64,000 bases of DNA from Lineus longissimus (GCF_910592395.1 NC_088320.1:2232001-2296000), one strand, 5' to 3'; positions 25,301-39,000 are shown, numbered from the stretch's first letter. Made by a program: numbers and translations. Notes: generated from the sequence alone by a model not told the origin.

Positions 25301-28300
25301 TATATTTTACCACTGCGTCATAGCCTGATGGAGGTTCAACCAACCTGTCAGGCTCTGTTGGAAAATAATGTCAGCGAAATGAGTATACATGTATATTCTG
25401 AATCTTAATCACGATATCAAAATGACAAATGATTCCGCTGTGAAATAATACAACCAAAAACTCTCCAAGAAATATATATCTTGTTAAAACTCGTGCTTTC
25501 GCTTACTGCACGCAAACACGCAAAAATGCATGTCAAGTATTCTACACTGCCACTACAAGCTACGTGCATGGTAATGTTGATAACAGATCGAATGCTCCAT
25601 TAACATATGTATCGTAGCCATGACAGCAACGGTTTCAACTCTCAACCACAGATGTAGAAGCAGTCTGTGCCTTAACCTACTTTCAAGCGATTTCAGTAAC
25701 TGAGTGCGTTTCTCGGCCCAATCCTCGTCCTTCAATTTCTGTTGAGCTTCTGCCTGTGTTGGATTAGCCATCAGCTCTTCACCCAACTTGCTATTGTGGT
25801 CTTGGACTCGACCTAAACACTCTTGGAAGAGGTCCCCTAGGGCTATCCATCTATCAGTAGAAAAAAGTTGCTCTTGATTATGATTTAAAAAACATTACAC
25901 TGTACCATCAGCATGAGTTTGAGTTACATGTAGGCCAAGACGTCTATCAAGGGCCGGGCGTGACAATGTTTTAGCAAATAGCGCGTTTGCTTGCGCTGCG
26001 CCTACACTTGTTGGCCACGACAGTCTTCCATTTTCACCCGTGACATCAGGGCCAGTGGAACCTGCCCGAAGTAACTGATCGAGCGGTTTAGGCTACTTCG
26101 GTAAAGTCACTTTTTCATGCGACGACATGGCAGACGACGCGATTCGCAACGTCTTAAACCGCGTCCAAAGTTGATCTTTTCCCCATATGATGGGGAAAAG
26201 GAGAAATGGATGCTGCGCATAAAGTCGCCTCTATGGCGCATGTACCAAAAATCTTGGATGAGTGCAAGGGGAAGCACGACGCGAATAATCGAACCGGCTA
26301 AAAAACTGCTTTTGTTTGGTAACCGAGTTTCGTATCGCTTCTGTTACCAGGAAATCTCAAAACCTGTCATCCAATTGTATGGCCGTTGTATTTCAGCAAT
26401 TGAATGGCGGGAAATGCGGTCGGATATTTACAATTTCTACATAGACTCGCAATTGAATATAGATCAATACACAAATGCGTAGTATATCGATTGTTGGGTA
26501 TTTGCTGTCATGAGAGGATGGAGAGTCCAGCACATTGCCGAGTTGAATGAAATCAGCAAATTGGCTGACAGAAAAGGAACGAAACTAAACTCTGCATATA
26601 TTGAATTGGAGTAGACAGGTATTTATGACTGTTAAAACAAAAATTTACCCACGCCGTGGTGAAAATAATCGAAATCTGTGATAAACATCACCAACAAAAT
26701 TTACATTTAACCAAGAATTGATGATGAGTCTTTATCAACTATTGATGTAGAAGATAAAGCAAATTCTACATACCGACAGTAGCCAGTTATGATCTCGATT
26801 CGGGAAGAATCCTTCCGGATGAGGCTCTGGAGGTCACCACAATATCCCAAACCAATGACTTCGTTATTATTGGCATTTTCAGAGTGGGCCTGGAACGAGG
26901 TCAGCAGGCCCTGGAGCACATTAAGATACAATTCCAAGGCCTGGAATGCGTGGATGGCACCATTGAGTGCCCGGCCCTTAGGGTCTTGGCAGATCATCTC
27001 ATCTGGCTCAATGTCTAGAGATGCTATGGCCTTCTTAAACTTGTCGTTACTGGCCAGTTGGTCTTTCTCAGACTGTGACCGTTCGCTCTCCACATAATCT
27101 GCTAATTTGGTATAAGTGTCCTTTCTGAACCATTTGTTACGTAATTTTTTTATCTCTGAATTAAACTTCTCATACTTCCCCTCAAACTCTTTGTCTTTTT
27201 TTTTTCTTTCCTCTTCAAGTGTCTCCTTCTTACTTATGATCAGAATTCCGAAATCGTTATGCATCTCTTGCCTTTTGTTGACGTACTGAGTTCGCAGCAT
27301 TTTAATCTTCTTACAGACATCCTGGATCTTGGTCAACAATTTATTCGTAGACTGCCCACAGCACTTCTCCATCTCCTTCTTAGCCAAAACAAAGTTCTTC
27401 TGAGCCAAGTCGTACACACCATCTGCCGCATAACAGTACCCACTACTTGAGTACTCATTGGCATTCTGACACGAGAGGCGAAGCTTGAAAAACGTGTTCT
27501 CAATATTACGCAGCACTGCTGCAGAGTCGCACCCGATGTAGTATATTTTATTCCGATCTTCCCACTCTCCACAAGCGGCAAATGCCAGCAACGCGAACTG
27601 AAGTTTCACAATGACATCCACGATGGCACTTTTTAAAATATTCGGGTCCAGACCGCTGTTTTCCATGTCAGTTTTGTAACAGCTGACCAACTCGAAGTTC
27701 CGCGGAGGAAGCTCCTTTGCTGTCAGTTCTTTGACGATCTGTCCCCGCTTTTTTCCTCCGGTCGCCATAATGAAGCCACACTGTCGAAATCGAGCGAATG
27801 TTATGTGTTAACACAAAATGTCCTCCCTAATTCCTTTCAAAGTCACAAAGTTACTTATTCGACTTTCGAGTTCGAAGAAAGTACTGAAGATGAGTGTATC
27901 ATGATCGTTTGTTTTGCCATAGATATAGAACTTAATCTTAAAATTATCCGTGGAAAATTCCATTGGGCCATCCCCATAAAAAAGAAAAGTGATAGCGGGA
28001 ATTTCCCAGATATTGCTGCCAGAGCACGATCATTCTACACTTGTAATAGTGGTTCGAAAATGAAAGGTCTGCCTTCGCGTATTGCAACACGTATCCACAG
28101 ACCTTCAGCACTACCGAACCTGAGGCCGCACCTTTGCCTGCTTACGGCTTTTACATTTCTATGCACATGCGCATCTCCCTGCACACGCGTAGTAATATTA
28201 TAAATAGATCCTAAAAAGATTATCGTTCTCAAAAGCTATTCATTGAGGCATGTTTTGATCATCACATAAAGGAAAGTCAAAACAAAATGTTTGGACATTT

Positions 28301-31300
28301 TTAAGGAAGAAATTATCAGCATCGTATATTAAAGCACGGCAGATGTGCTACACGTTCGTGCGCATCTCGCACGGAGACTTTGTTACGCAAGATCCTGATG
28401 CGACCTCTTATAGTTTACGAGGAGACTTTGGGACAAAAACCTCATTCATAATAATGAGCTCCAATAAATGTTCCAATTTGTAATATTCTCTACAATTTTC
28501 AGGTTTCCCTGGTGCCCCAATGATGCCCGTCCCTCCACCTTCTATGGACACCTGTACGAGTTGTTCCGTTGGATCATCAACGTAAGTTCCTCAACTGCAT
28601 GGTGGTAAGCCACCGAAAAAAGTACACAACTAAAATGAAATTTGGAATAAAGCATTGAAGGAAATTCTTTGACCCAAATTTTCTCGATTCCAGAGCACCT
28701 TGCACATCGAACCTCATCAGCATCGGCCAGGTGTTGACCAGCGGTTACCGAGCAGCACAAGATATCGCAAAGCCAAATGGTTCGTGCACATCAACAAAGT
28801 CTATTCGGTGTTGCAAAGACAGTTCTCAAGTCCTGGTGTAACAATTATTGACCACAAATGTATACGTTTTAGCCTCTTGAGTCCCAACCAGTGTTAACCC
28901 TCAGAGTTATTACATGATGTATACCGCGCGTCATCACTTTTTTAGTTGTTGCTGACGATGCCCAGATATTACATACGCCAAAGGAATTAAGACGGTTGCC
29001 ATCTTCTGTTTCCGAGCATATGGTCACCAAACGCTCTGCTTCAAGAGGTGTACTGGCTTCTCCGATGCAAATCACCAGGGCCTATTCAGGTTGAAAGTGT
29101 AATGTCTATGTCATTAATCTTTGAGCTAATGAATTGTAGTTTTTGCATAATCTTCTCAATCATTATCTTCAGCAACTGCTGCAAACCAAGGCAAATGTAG
29201 TCATGGGGGAACCTGGGACAACAGTGCAGCGTCTGTCCCTATCGGAGGAATCAACAAAGAGACCAGCGACCCTAAACTATCACCCCATTATCATCTTCAC
29301 GAAGACGCCGGGCAACTGGCCATCATGGCCTCTGAAGCTCTCCTTGATGGAGTTGGTAAATTCATGACTTTTTAAAGAATGCATTTATCGTATAATTTAA
29401 ACTGCTTTAGAATCAATTTCACATATCAGGATGCTGCGCCTCAGGTAGAGCATCCATTTCCTCCAAAGCTTCGTCCTCGGCTGCTATTGAGTTCCACCCT
29501 CAAGGTTCCACTCTCCGTTATCAATTCCGCAGACTTACTATAAAACTGGCCCTTCGTTTAACGGTTGGTGTTCCGCAAGCGTAAACGCTATGCCGCGTCT
29601 AAAATTTCTTGATGTTGTTTTGGAAAAAATATAATGAAAGTTTTTGCCCGAGCGATCTCACTCTTAACTAATTCGAAGTTTTTCCAATTGGACCGACTAT
29701 CTTCACCAGGTGGTGGTCTCCGGGAAGAATTTGGCGATGACATCATGAAACAGCTCTTCAACATCGGCACCGGTGTCTCCATGGTCCTCGTCATCGACAT
29801 CACGGGTTCAATGGGAAATGACATCATCGCTGTGCAGACCAAGGCAGCAGAGATAGTCAAACTCACGCAGGGGACAGTCAACGCCCCGTACAATTATGTC
29901 TTGTCCACGTTTGGTGATCCAGGTAAAGGGTTCTCTATGCGAAGTCATCTCACATTCTGCCTTGAGAGTCATATTTATTTAACCTTTTAAACTCTCTACA
30001 ACTTGTCTAGCTACGACTCTCACTTATTGATGCCAATTCAAAGTACCTGACCTTTTTATGATTTCACTTCAAGCCTCCATGGGAAGTGTCCGTACGACCA
30101 AGAATGCGAACGTGTTCCTGAGCTGGGTAAACGGTCTGACTGTCAGCGGTGGAGGCGACTGTCCTGAACTCTCCATGTTGGGCATCGAAAGAGGTAATAA
30201 CGTCGGGAACATCGATGTGTCCAGTTTCAGGCATCACCCATTTCTCAAACTCTCCTGAAGGGCTTTCAACCAACAAAGTGGTAGCTTCTAGCGACTAGAA
30301 TGTCTCAACTAAAAATGATATCAAAATAACGCAGTAACTGGATTTCTTTCATCTAAACATTCAACTTTATAGCGGGCCAAACTGCATCAGATGCAAATTG
30401 AAAAGCATGCTCTCAGTGGAGGGTGAATTGGTTCACATTGACAGCATGGCAGTGATTGGTCTATCAGTTGAGACGGTTTTCTTACAGCCAATTAGATAAC
30501 TTGTAAGTTTTCTCAGCAGAAAATATATGTTCACATGGCTTCCCTCTACATAACATCTCTCTTTCATGGGCGTCATGATCACATTCACAGATCTAAGAAC
30601 CAATGGCTATCTCTAAAGAGCACAGATCCAGACGATCTCCATCACAATCATGAAGAAATCATAAAATATTGCAGGAAAAAAAACCCCAGGTTATTATCTT
30701 TATTTTCGCGAGTACAGGACTGCAGGCCGCTATGCCCGGCTCCGACATCTATGTGTTCACCGACGCCAGCGCGAAAGACCCCGAAAGGTTCCCTACCATT
30801 GCTTCACTCGTCGCTACGAAGAAGTGCAAGCTTCAGTTCTTGCTGACAGGACAGTGTTCGTCAAGAAGCGCGGGGCAGCAGACTCAGTCATTTAGGTACT
30901 GTTGCCCCATCACGTTTAGTTCTTCTTTTGAGAAAGATCTTACTATTGTTATGAATAGTATTCACTTTATAATCAGTTTAGGTTCACCTACACCTCAGTA
31001 CAACAGCTTCAGGTCACCTGTAAGCCAGTGTATAGCTTGGGTTCACCTTTAAATCAGTAACTGTGTCACAATATGAGTTCGCCTACACCTCAGTACAACA
31101 GCTTCAGGTCACCTGTAAGCCAGTGTATAGCTTGGGTTCACCTTTAAATCAGTAACTGTGTCACAATCTGAGTTCACCTAAAAATCTGTAATGACCTCGT
31201 GTGTTTATTGCCAAAAATTGATAGAAAAAAAATTGATGCTTCAAATTGCCTATTGATTATAACTTTAGATCAAACACACGGGCGATTGACCCTCTCTACG

Positions 31301-34300
31301 CATTGCTCGCCAACGCCTCTGGAGGAGGAATCATCACCACGGACAAGGATAATATTGGCTCGGCTGCCAGTGTCATCACGGAACATGTTGTGGTGAGTTA
31401 GATACCAAAAATATTTCTGTGAATCACATTAAGTGGCGCTTCGGAATTATCATCATTCCGATAATGTTCCTTGTAACACTAAATCGTGATTTGAATGAAA
31501 TGTAGTGTTTCTTCTTTCAGGGCTCTCCAGTCACACTATACAAAATGACAGTGTCAACTTCTAGACATATAGTTGAACTTCGTTTTGATGAGACCATCAC
31601 GGAAGCATCTATTCAAATCATTGGGGAGAGTGGCAAGATCATGGCGGATCTTTATCAAGGGGGTATTTACGGTAGGTATTGTTGTCTGTGAGAGCAGTAA
31701 CCGTTCCAGGCAAAAAGGGGGTGAAGAGTTGCGAGGCCAAAGGCGTAAGACTGTGCCAAATGTGGCGTCAAAAACAAATTTTCTCGGTCACTGAAAACGA
31801 AAGCCCCCCGTGGGAATTTCTCATGTTACGAACTAAAACAAAACAATGGCCATGAATAGTCACTTCAAAATAATAACTTGAAGAGAAAAACTATTGCCAG
31901 CGGCCACAGCAACGGCATGCAATACTTACGTAGAGGGCATTAAGAGTAAGGAAGTCTGTTGGAGCACATCACTATCTCAATCATCTCTTCTTTACTTACA
32001 TTTTAGCTTCTTTGTTTCAGCTAATCGTGTGATATTCGGCACAGGTGGAACCAAGCTTGACATCAACATTGACAAGCTCATGGTGATGAAAATTAAACCA
32101 ATTATCGCAGGTAAAGAAATATGTTGATGCGACTGCCGCAGGAGCCGGAACAACCCTATGATTGTAATGGACGTTTGTGACAACCCCGTCTAAGAAACAT
32201 CGCACGCAGACATCCATGTCAATATTACCATCGCTAGTTAGTGCATTCTGGTTTTCATCATGATGTTAAATTTGAATACATATTAGAACAACATTTTGAT
32301 ATTATTCTTCACTTCTTGATATAGGTATAAAGAATTAAAACAAATTATGGTGATTTCAGGCGCATATTCACTCCAGTTTAACGATTCGCAAACGTACACT
32401 GTCGAAATCACCGGCAACAGTCCTTTCAACTTCAAGTATCAGTTTGTGAAAGTCTTCCCCTCTGGCCTTACGTACCCTATCAGCGGAAACCCCATTGCAG
32501 GTAAATAACTCAGTTCTCATCCTACTTATTCTTTGAGTCCGTGTCCGTCTAGGTTGCTGTGGCCATATCAAGCAATCTATACCTAACCATTGGCGACGAG
32601 GTTCTGGTAATGGCCGTATCGTTTTCCCCTCACTTCCTCGTTCCTCGTTTATCTAAGAACAGAAAGTACATTATTTTGAAAGCGATTGACCTAATACTGG
32701 TAGTGATTGATGGCCGTATATTATTTGTCTCATCAGTGCTACGACAAATCATCGGTGACTTCTGACCAGGTTGGGATACGTGTACAGCAATGTTCCATCA
32801 TTTTTACCGGGTTAACGTAACATATCTTTTAGACACTTCTTCGCGACTGTATCTGTATGTCGTGGATTATAGAGCTCCAGGTGGGAGCAGCGCATATAAA
32901 TGAATATAAAAAATTGATGACCACCTTCTATTTCATATCAGGGGAACAAGCCACTATCATCATCGAGACAATCGGCCAGGACAGGATAAAGTCGGTAGAT
33001 ACGCTCTTTTTGACTGATATGCAAGGAAATGCATTGTCAAATGTTGCGCTGGAGGCTGGGACAGGGAAGGCTTCAAATATGCACAAGGGGGTCTTCACCC
33101 TACCCACTCAGGTACATGTATATGTATAGGCTTGTTTGAATTCATTCGCACAGTGACAAAAGTACTGCTGAATCAGAGAGAAAAATCATAATTTCAATCC
33201 TACGCTTCGAAGATCTAGTCAAACTACTTGTCAGCTATCATTCTACTAAGTGTTTTGACTCGGTTGTCCGATCTGAAATGTTCCATTGTTGACAACACAA
33301 GATCTATGATAGTCGCCTTCTGCTTAACCTTTTCTGATGGTGAATGTGGAATCGTCAGTGATAGAGAAAGGTTCCGTCTTATATGAGGTGATCGTCATAC
33401 TAATTTTGCCATTAGGGACCCCTGCCTTAACCCTGCGCTTATATAAACTCGAGAACCATTTACACTTCAGGACTTTCGCTTGATGCTGGTCGGAAAGGAC
33501 AATGCCAGTAATGACGTAATCCGCACCCTTGCCCAGCCAGTCACCCCAGATAATGTTATGCTCACTCTTTTGAAGGCCGACACAGGTAAAGTCAGACAGT
33601 CAGGTAATCATGGGAAGGGTAGAGCCGGGTTAGAAAAGGTTTCTTCACACAATCAGGTTGGGACCAATATTGAGTTTGTTTTGAAGTTGACATACGACAT
33701 CTGCGGTTCTTTTTCGTCCATGATGCACTGGTTATCAGCAGCCAAAGTACATTGCGAACCATTAAGATTGCAATGTATGCATTTCACGTTACGTTAGAAC
33801 ATAGAATGCACCACCCGTTGTTGATATCAGTTAGTTAGTTAATTCAAGTTAGCACTTTAATAATAGTAAATCAGAGTCTGGTTATTTTCAACACGGACTT
33901 CACCAAGTCCATGTTTTCAAGTATATGTATCTGAATTCGGCCATTCCGTCAACCGGGTTTCATTCCAGACAATCTGGTCGCCGGGAGCACACAGACAGTA
34001 CCATTCCACATCAAAAACTACGGGGCGGACGGTGACTTCGATGTGAACATCTCTAACCAAAACGTGAGTGTTGACATTGACGTCAGCATGCGCCAAGTGT
34101 CCCAAGCGGACAATTCCATCACGTTGCTTTGCTTTCGCCTGTTTATGCCTATCGGACCCTAAGAGCTGTTTTGTGGGTTCTATCGTATCAAAATTAGCCA
34201 TGGTAACACTTTGGTAAGACAGTGGAACAAAGGGAATTTAGGCCCAGGTGCGAGCGGGTATTGGACTGAGGCCTAACCACTTTTAACTGCAAGAGGCAAG

Positions 34301-35817
34301 GAGCAAAGGAAGTAATGTCAGCTGCAACGTTACACTGTAGGTGTTTCAAACTTTTGCTTGAATGGGATATTAAGAGAATAAAAACATAATGTCGTAGCTG
34401 AGTATTCTCCATTACAGAACTTTGTTCAGACAGTGACCAGGGTGTCGTTCTCGCTCAAGAAAGGCCAGGAGGGAAGTGGCCAAGTGACCTTCTCAGTTGG
34501 TCAGGCGACACAGCCGGGAACTACAAGGTGATCTCCATATGAAATTACTCTTTCACTGATTGCAAAGCCCGTGCCAAACTCTTTAAGTGTGACTTTGACA
34601 CCGCCATCTGGGGAGAGAGCTGACACTGAGACAAGCAATTATAGAAAGGTTTTGGGGGACGGGAATGTGTAAATTTGGTATATCTTTTGTTTAACTCCAG
34701 TATGGCAACCTTCACCGTCACTAGTAAGTCAGGAGCCACCTTCAACTATGTCACGAAGAACCTCGTCGTGGCTGCTCCACCCCACCTAGCGGATCTCACC
34801 CCTCCATACTGCACCCTTTTGGCTGTCAAGGGAGGATGCACGACTTATACGCATTGCAAGGTATGAACAAGTAACCATTGCTTTGCACACTAGGGAAGTT
34901 CGTCACCGAATGAGTTTTCGTAGCCTTGAGCGGCCTTTTGAAGAGAAAACGCTGGGTCTCTGCCTACATGTAGATGGCATTTAATTGCTTCCTTCTTATT
35001 CACCTTTTTCTTCCTCCTCTTCTTCAGCGTTCGCTCTTTCCTAGGAGGTATCATTCTTCCGACAGTATTCCTCCTCGAGGGGGCACTTGCTCACCACTGC
35101 TAAATATCTCAATTTATCCTTTTTTCCAGTCCACGAGATGGTCTGGTAGCTTTGCAGTCCAGGACGACGAGTCTGGCATCCAGCTCGTCAGAATACAACA
35201 CGCCGGAAAGGATTCTTCAATCTCAGTGTCGCCCTTCATTCTTGGGACGAAAACGCGCGTAGTGACAAATTACAGGTAATGCGTGTTAGTTGTCATTCTT
35301 CTAAGATTTAATACTTTACCTGTGGTTGTTTCACTAACACGACAAAGGAACTGAGGATCATCAAGGGAAGAGACCCTATCAAGTTATCTCAAATTTTGCT
35401 TAACACGACCGTTGCCTTACCTTAAAGGTGCATATATAGCCTGTTAGATACCATCGATCCGAGATCACCAAATCCGATAAATATAATCATTTTTGCAGTT
35501 CCACCTGCTGTGACGCTTCAGTGATAATTGCCGCTGCTGACATCAGCGGCAACGAGGTTCTCTGCAAGGCCATCTTCGACATTCCAACCAAGGACTTCAA
35601 ACCAACCAAACCATACGATGCATCCGGCTCAAATGACTTCCTCGCAACCTGGGAGTTTATCCTCATTGGTGTAGGGGCCGCATTTCTGGTCATTGTTGCC
35701 ATCACCGCCATTGCTGTCACCATCATCAATAAAAACAGACTTCCGGTACAAAATGGCGGTGTTTTCTCGGTAACCATGGCGGGAAGGACGACCTCTAAAA
35801 CCAACCTTGTTGCTTAG
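22330..35817 (+). CDS. VWA7-like von Willebrand factor A domain membrane protein
   Basis: Twenty exons with consistent phases: 22330-22591, 22894-23016, 24110-24283, 28503-28581, 28694-28779, 29173-29355, 29710-29922, 30074-30193, 30718-30895, 31269-31392, 31521-31671, 32021-32110, 32360-32500, 32942-33111, 33471-33585, 33969-34063, 34418-34527, 34701-34860, 35130-35275, 35499-35817. They sum to 3,039 nt (1,012 residues). A signal peptide (residues 1 to about 21) precedes a conserved N-terminal region (DITETAI, HTMQMFYSNTNYLEL, GKCSHGG) known from VWA7-type proteins. The vWA domain spans about 310-472, with MIDAS DITGSMGND (Asp332, Thr334, Ser336), SGGGDCPE and YVFTDASAKD. Beta-rich repeats follow, then a transmembrane helix at about 960-983 and a short tail. 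The intact MIDAS suggests metal-dependent ligand binding at the cell surface. Intron 3 (4.2 kb) holds an antisense gene. Confidence 0.9.
23376..23540. mobile_element. 165-bp hairpin MITE in intron 2 of the VWA7-like gene
   Basis: The ends are inverted: GGCCCAAATTCATAAAGGG at the left, and the complement CCCTTTATGAATTTGGCCC at the right. The interior is short and has no coding capacity. It is non-autonomous; the superfamily is not assigned. Confidence 0.7.
23862..24094. mobile_element. About 230-bp palindromic element ending 15 nt before exon 3 of the VWA7-like gene
   Basis: The left half (AAGAGTTCAATGACC ... AAAGCAATTAGAA ... AAGTGAATGC) is repeated in inverted, diverged form in the right half, ending CAACTCTT. 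The outer right end lies directly upstream of the exon 3 acceptor at 24109, so part of the acceptor's pyrimidine context may derive from the element. Confidence 0.6.
24596..27768 (-). CDS. Nested antisense gene: coiled-coil, tail-anchored protein of unknown function
   Basis: Four minus-strand exons with matching phases (27768-26774, 25850-25681, 25354-25178, 24798-24596) sum to 1,545 nt (514 residues). The gene lies entirely inside intron 3 of the VWA7-like gene. There is no signal peptide. Residues 40-65 form an amphipathic to hydrophobic helix (VDVIVKLQFALLAFAAC). Residues 145-215 are highly charged and probably coiled coil (EEERKKKDKEFEGKYEK). Residues 265-300 are another long helix. The middle exons are acidic and disordered. 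Residues 485-504 are a single hydrophobic helix (VFLSAFILTLLAAAFIQWLL) with 10 residues after it, as in tail-anchored proteins of ER or mitochondrial membranes. The helical N-terminal two thirds loosely recall helical-bundle membrane-active proteins, a weak impression only. Frame continuity over three introns makes a real gene likely. The reading frame also runs past the first donor to a stop at 26707, a possible shorter isoform of 353 residues. Confidence 0.75.
30982..31185 (+). repeat. 95-bp direct repeat in intron 9 of the VWA7-like gene
   Basis: Two near-identical units start at about 30982 and 31077 (GTTC(A/G)CCTACACCTCAG), with the start of a third at about 31172. The intron has no other notable content. 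Confidence 0.9.
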
Positions 35818-36001
35818 GGGAGTCAGTATTGAATAGAATCTTTCTGGGACGCGTTTAATGCTTATCAATACACATTTACTGTTGGTGAAAAGCCGACTTT
35901 GGTAATCAATTTTAAACCAAAATATATCTTGCTTGCTTTGATCTTGGTGACTGATAAAGGTGACTTGCTACTTCGATAGACAGTGTGAACTACTTTTAGC
36001 A

Positions 36002-36007
36002 AATAAA
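36002..36007 (+). terminator. Candidate poly(A) signal of the VWA7-like gene
   Basis: AATAAA 185 nt after the stop codon. It faces the minus-strand signal at 36040-36045, so the two transcripts would end tail to tail within a few dozen bases. Confidence 0.6.
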
Positions 36008-36039
36008 TTAGTGAGATGATTGAAGCATTTTTTATATCA

Positions 36040-36045
36040 TTTATT
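36040..36045 (-). terminator. Candidate poly(A) signal of the LamG array gene
   Basis: AATAAA on the minus strand, 26 nt beyond the TAA of the cytoplasmic-tail exon. Its position directly after a spliced proline-rich reading frame supports that exon being a true 3' exon. Confidence 0.65.
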
Positions 36046-36071
36046 GTAAATCCTTGTCGTGAATCATAAGT

Positions 36072-39000
36072 TTATTCAGTGACCATCTCAGGTGATGTGG
36101 TCTCTGGAGGAATCGGCTCGAGGGTAGGCAGCGCTGGTTCAGGCGTCTCAAGGGGAGTTAGTGTCGGCACGGAGACCGAGACTGATTGAATTCGTGTCCG
36201 TTTTTGTTTGGGTGTATAGCAATTTTCGTAGAGCTGCAAAAACAGCATGTGTTTTTGTAAGGCGTTTGTGATGGACTTATTGGTAGATTTTGGCAGTTAA
36301 AACACGTTGATAGATTGTTATAAAGCAGAGTCTTTCTGGATAAAGCATGGAACTGTTAGTGAGTAAATGCCACTAGATGGTCGTCGACATCATACGCTCA
36401 ATTTTATCCATCAGTGCCAATTCTGCTTTGAAGATGGAGTTGCATCACTTGTTGCCTAGCCTATCTTCCTTATGCAAGTTGCCTTCTAATTTACCATCTA
36501 GGCGAACTCCTCACTGGTATGACTTGTGTACCAATCTTGGTCACACGAAAACGCTCACTCAATTACCTGTTGGCCGGCGCTGACTCCTGTTGCTGTCTCA
36601 TGCAGTCAGTCGCGGCACCTCGCCAGTGAGAATAACCTGTGAATCACTCGTCAAATCATGAAGGTCTCTTGTCAGTTTATGCGTATAAGAGTAGCTACCG
36701 GTAACTACTTATAATTACACTGAAACCATATATTGACCACCAAGGTTTTTGCATCTTATCAAGATTTAATGTTTAAAGGGAGTATAGACCATGAGGTTCA
36801 GGGTGCACTGACACCAGTGAGAGTGTCCTCTCACCAAGACTGAGACACTCCCCGCCGTATTGATCGAGCCAGCGCTGACTCCTGTTGCTGCTGATTCAGT
36901 CAGTCGCGGCACCTCGCCAGGATAACCTGTAAATCACTTTTGCTATCGGATTTACCTATACATGGATAATCGTATGCCATGTTTGCATGAGGGGAGGTAT
37001 AATAAGAAGGTAGGTTTTGTTGTTTTATTGATATTTACGTGTTTGTCTTTATTAACTCTTGGTTACATGTACTCTTATTGTTGAAAAGCTTGGTTACATG
37101 TACTCTTATTGTTGAAAAGCTTGGTTACATATACTCTTATTGTTGAAAAGCTTGGTTACATGTACTTTTATTGCTGAAAAGCTTGGTTACATATACTCTT
37201 ATTGTTGAAAAGCTTGGTTACATGTACTCTTATTGTTGAAAAGCTTGGTTACATGTACTTTTATTGCTGAAAAGCTTGGTTACATGTACTCTTATTGTTG
37301 AAAAGCTTGGTTACATGTACTCTTATTGTTGAAAAGCTTGGTTGCATGTACTCTTTTTGTTGAAAAGCTTGGTTACATGTACTTTTATTGCTGAAAAGCT
37401 TGGTTACATATACTCTTATTGTTGAAAAGCTTGGTTACATGTACTTTTATTGCTGAAAAGCTTGGTTACATGTACTCTTATTGTTGAAAAGCTTGGTTAC
37501 ATATACTTTTATTGCTGAAAAGTTTGAATTGTTGAAGGACTTGGTTACTAGCATTATTCTGAATTCCATTGTTTATTTCAAATCTACTGATCTGACATGG
37601 TTAATGATAAATTGAAATTATGAAAGGATTCTTTGACGCATCATATGATCAAAGTATCTTACCACTGTAATCATTTATGCATGAACTAATTACGTCAAAA
37701 TTTTTATATCAAATGATATAAATGGCTTTTTGATATCGAATTTCATCCTAACATGAAAAGGCTTCACGTAACAAATAGAACTGTCGTATGCGTTCTTGAA
37801 ATAGCTTTGAAGGAAGAGGAAATTCGATCATGCCAATTCGCTCATCAAGTCGCTAGAAGATCATTTCGTTTTTGCAAAATCAAAAAGCTGGATTTCAACG
37901 AGTTATGTAAAATAGCGTGGTTTACATGCTCCGGACTGAGTAAGAATACTTAATTGAACAGGATTATAATGATGCACAAAACCCACTTTCAATTGACAAA
38001 TAAAAATAAAACCAATGAAGTCATCTTTGATGGTCAATTTCCGGTACCTGGGATGTTGATTCAGGCTTGATTGATTTTATGTTTACTCGGTGCTTGATCA
38101 TGCAGGAGGTAGTCATTGGACGGGAAATGGCAGTTTTGTTCGATAATGCTGTTGGAGATATATAGGGCATATGTCAATTTGGAAGAGAGACAAATTGCTA
38201 AACAGCATCAGCAGGTTTTCTGATTGCTATCACTGAACCAGAGAGTAGTCGTAAAATATCGCTGGTCATGACGTCACAGAAAGTGATGACGTCACGCCAC
38301 TAATCGTCGTCGTGACGTTCATCGTACGTCATCGAAACCACCCTAATCAGGACAATAACTTGAAATAAAGTAGGACAATCTAAGCAGGGAATCGTTATAA
38401 AGGCTATCGGGGATCCGGAGTCCACCTGCATGGATTTCGAAATATCGACAATATAGTCATCGTAGGACACTACAACATAACTTTCATTGTGGACCTGCTG
38501 GTCAATCCAATAAATCTACCTATGGTCACGTTACCTGTCAATTAATCAATTAGGAGTCTATGTATCAATCAACATGCCAAATCGCGGGAAGTACTCATTC
38601 CATGGCTGATGGTATTAAGTATGGTATGTCGTGTCGATGTCAACGGGAAAGCAATCAATTATCTCGTGATTTTTTTTCGTAACAAAGACAAAGTCATTAG
38701 GGAATACGTTACATCGATTAACAGCATACATTGATTAACAGCATCCAAGCCCAATCTTGACACTAGAGGCGCTGATGTCGTTCCTAAACAACGGCTCTAG
38801 CACTGCTAAATTGCCACCATCTTGAAAAGCAGTACCGCGGATGTGGAAATGTAAAGAATCTTTACAATTGCAAAGAGGCTATCGCATCACCACTACGCCC
38901 GAGAACACGATGGCTGCACTACGCTGCATTGATAGTTTGCAATAAATTCACGTTAAAACACACCAGAACATCTCGGGTTTTATTTACAAAGATCATATTT

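Noticed and set aside
26117-26482. 121-codon plus-strand frame inside the nested gene's first intron
   Set aside because: It has no splice context, signal or recognisable motif; most likely chance.
37060-37530. CRISPR-like array
   Set aside because: Repeats are contiguous with no unique spacers and the DNA is eukaryotic; it is a minisatellite.
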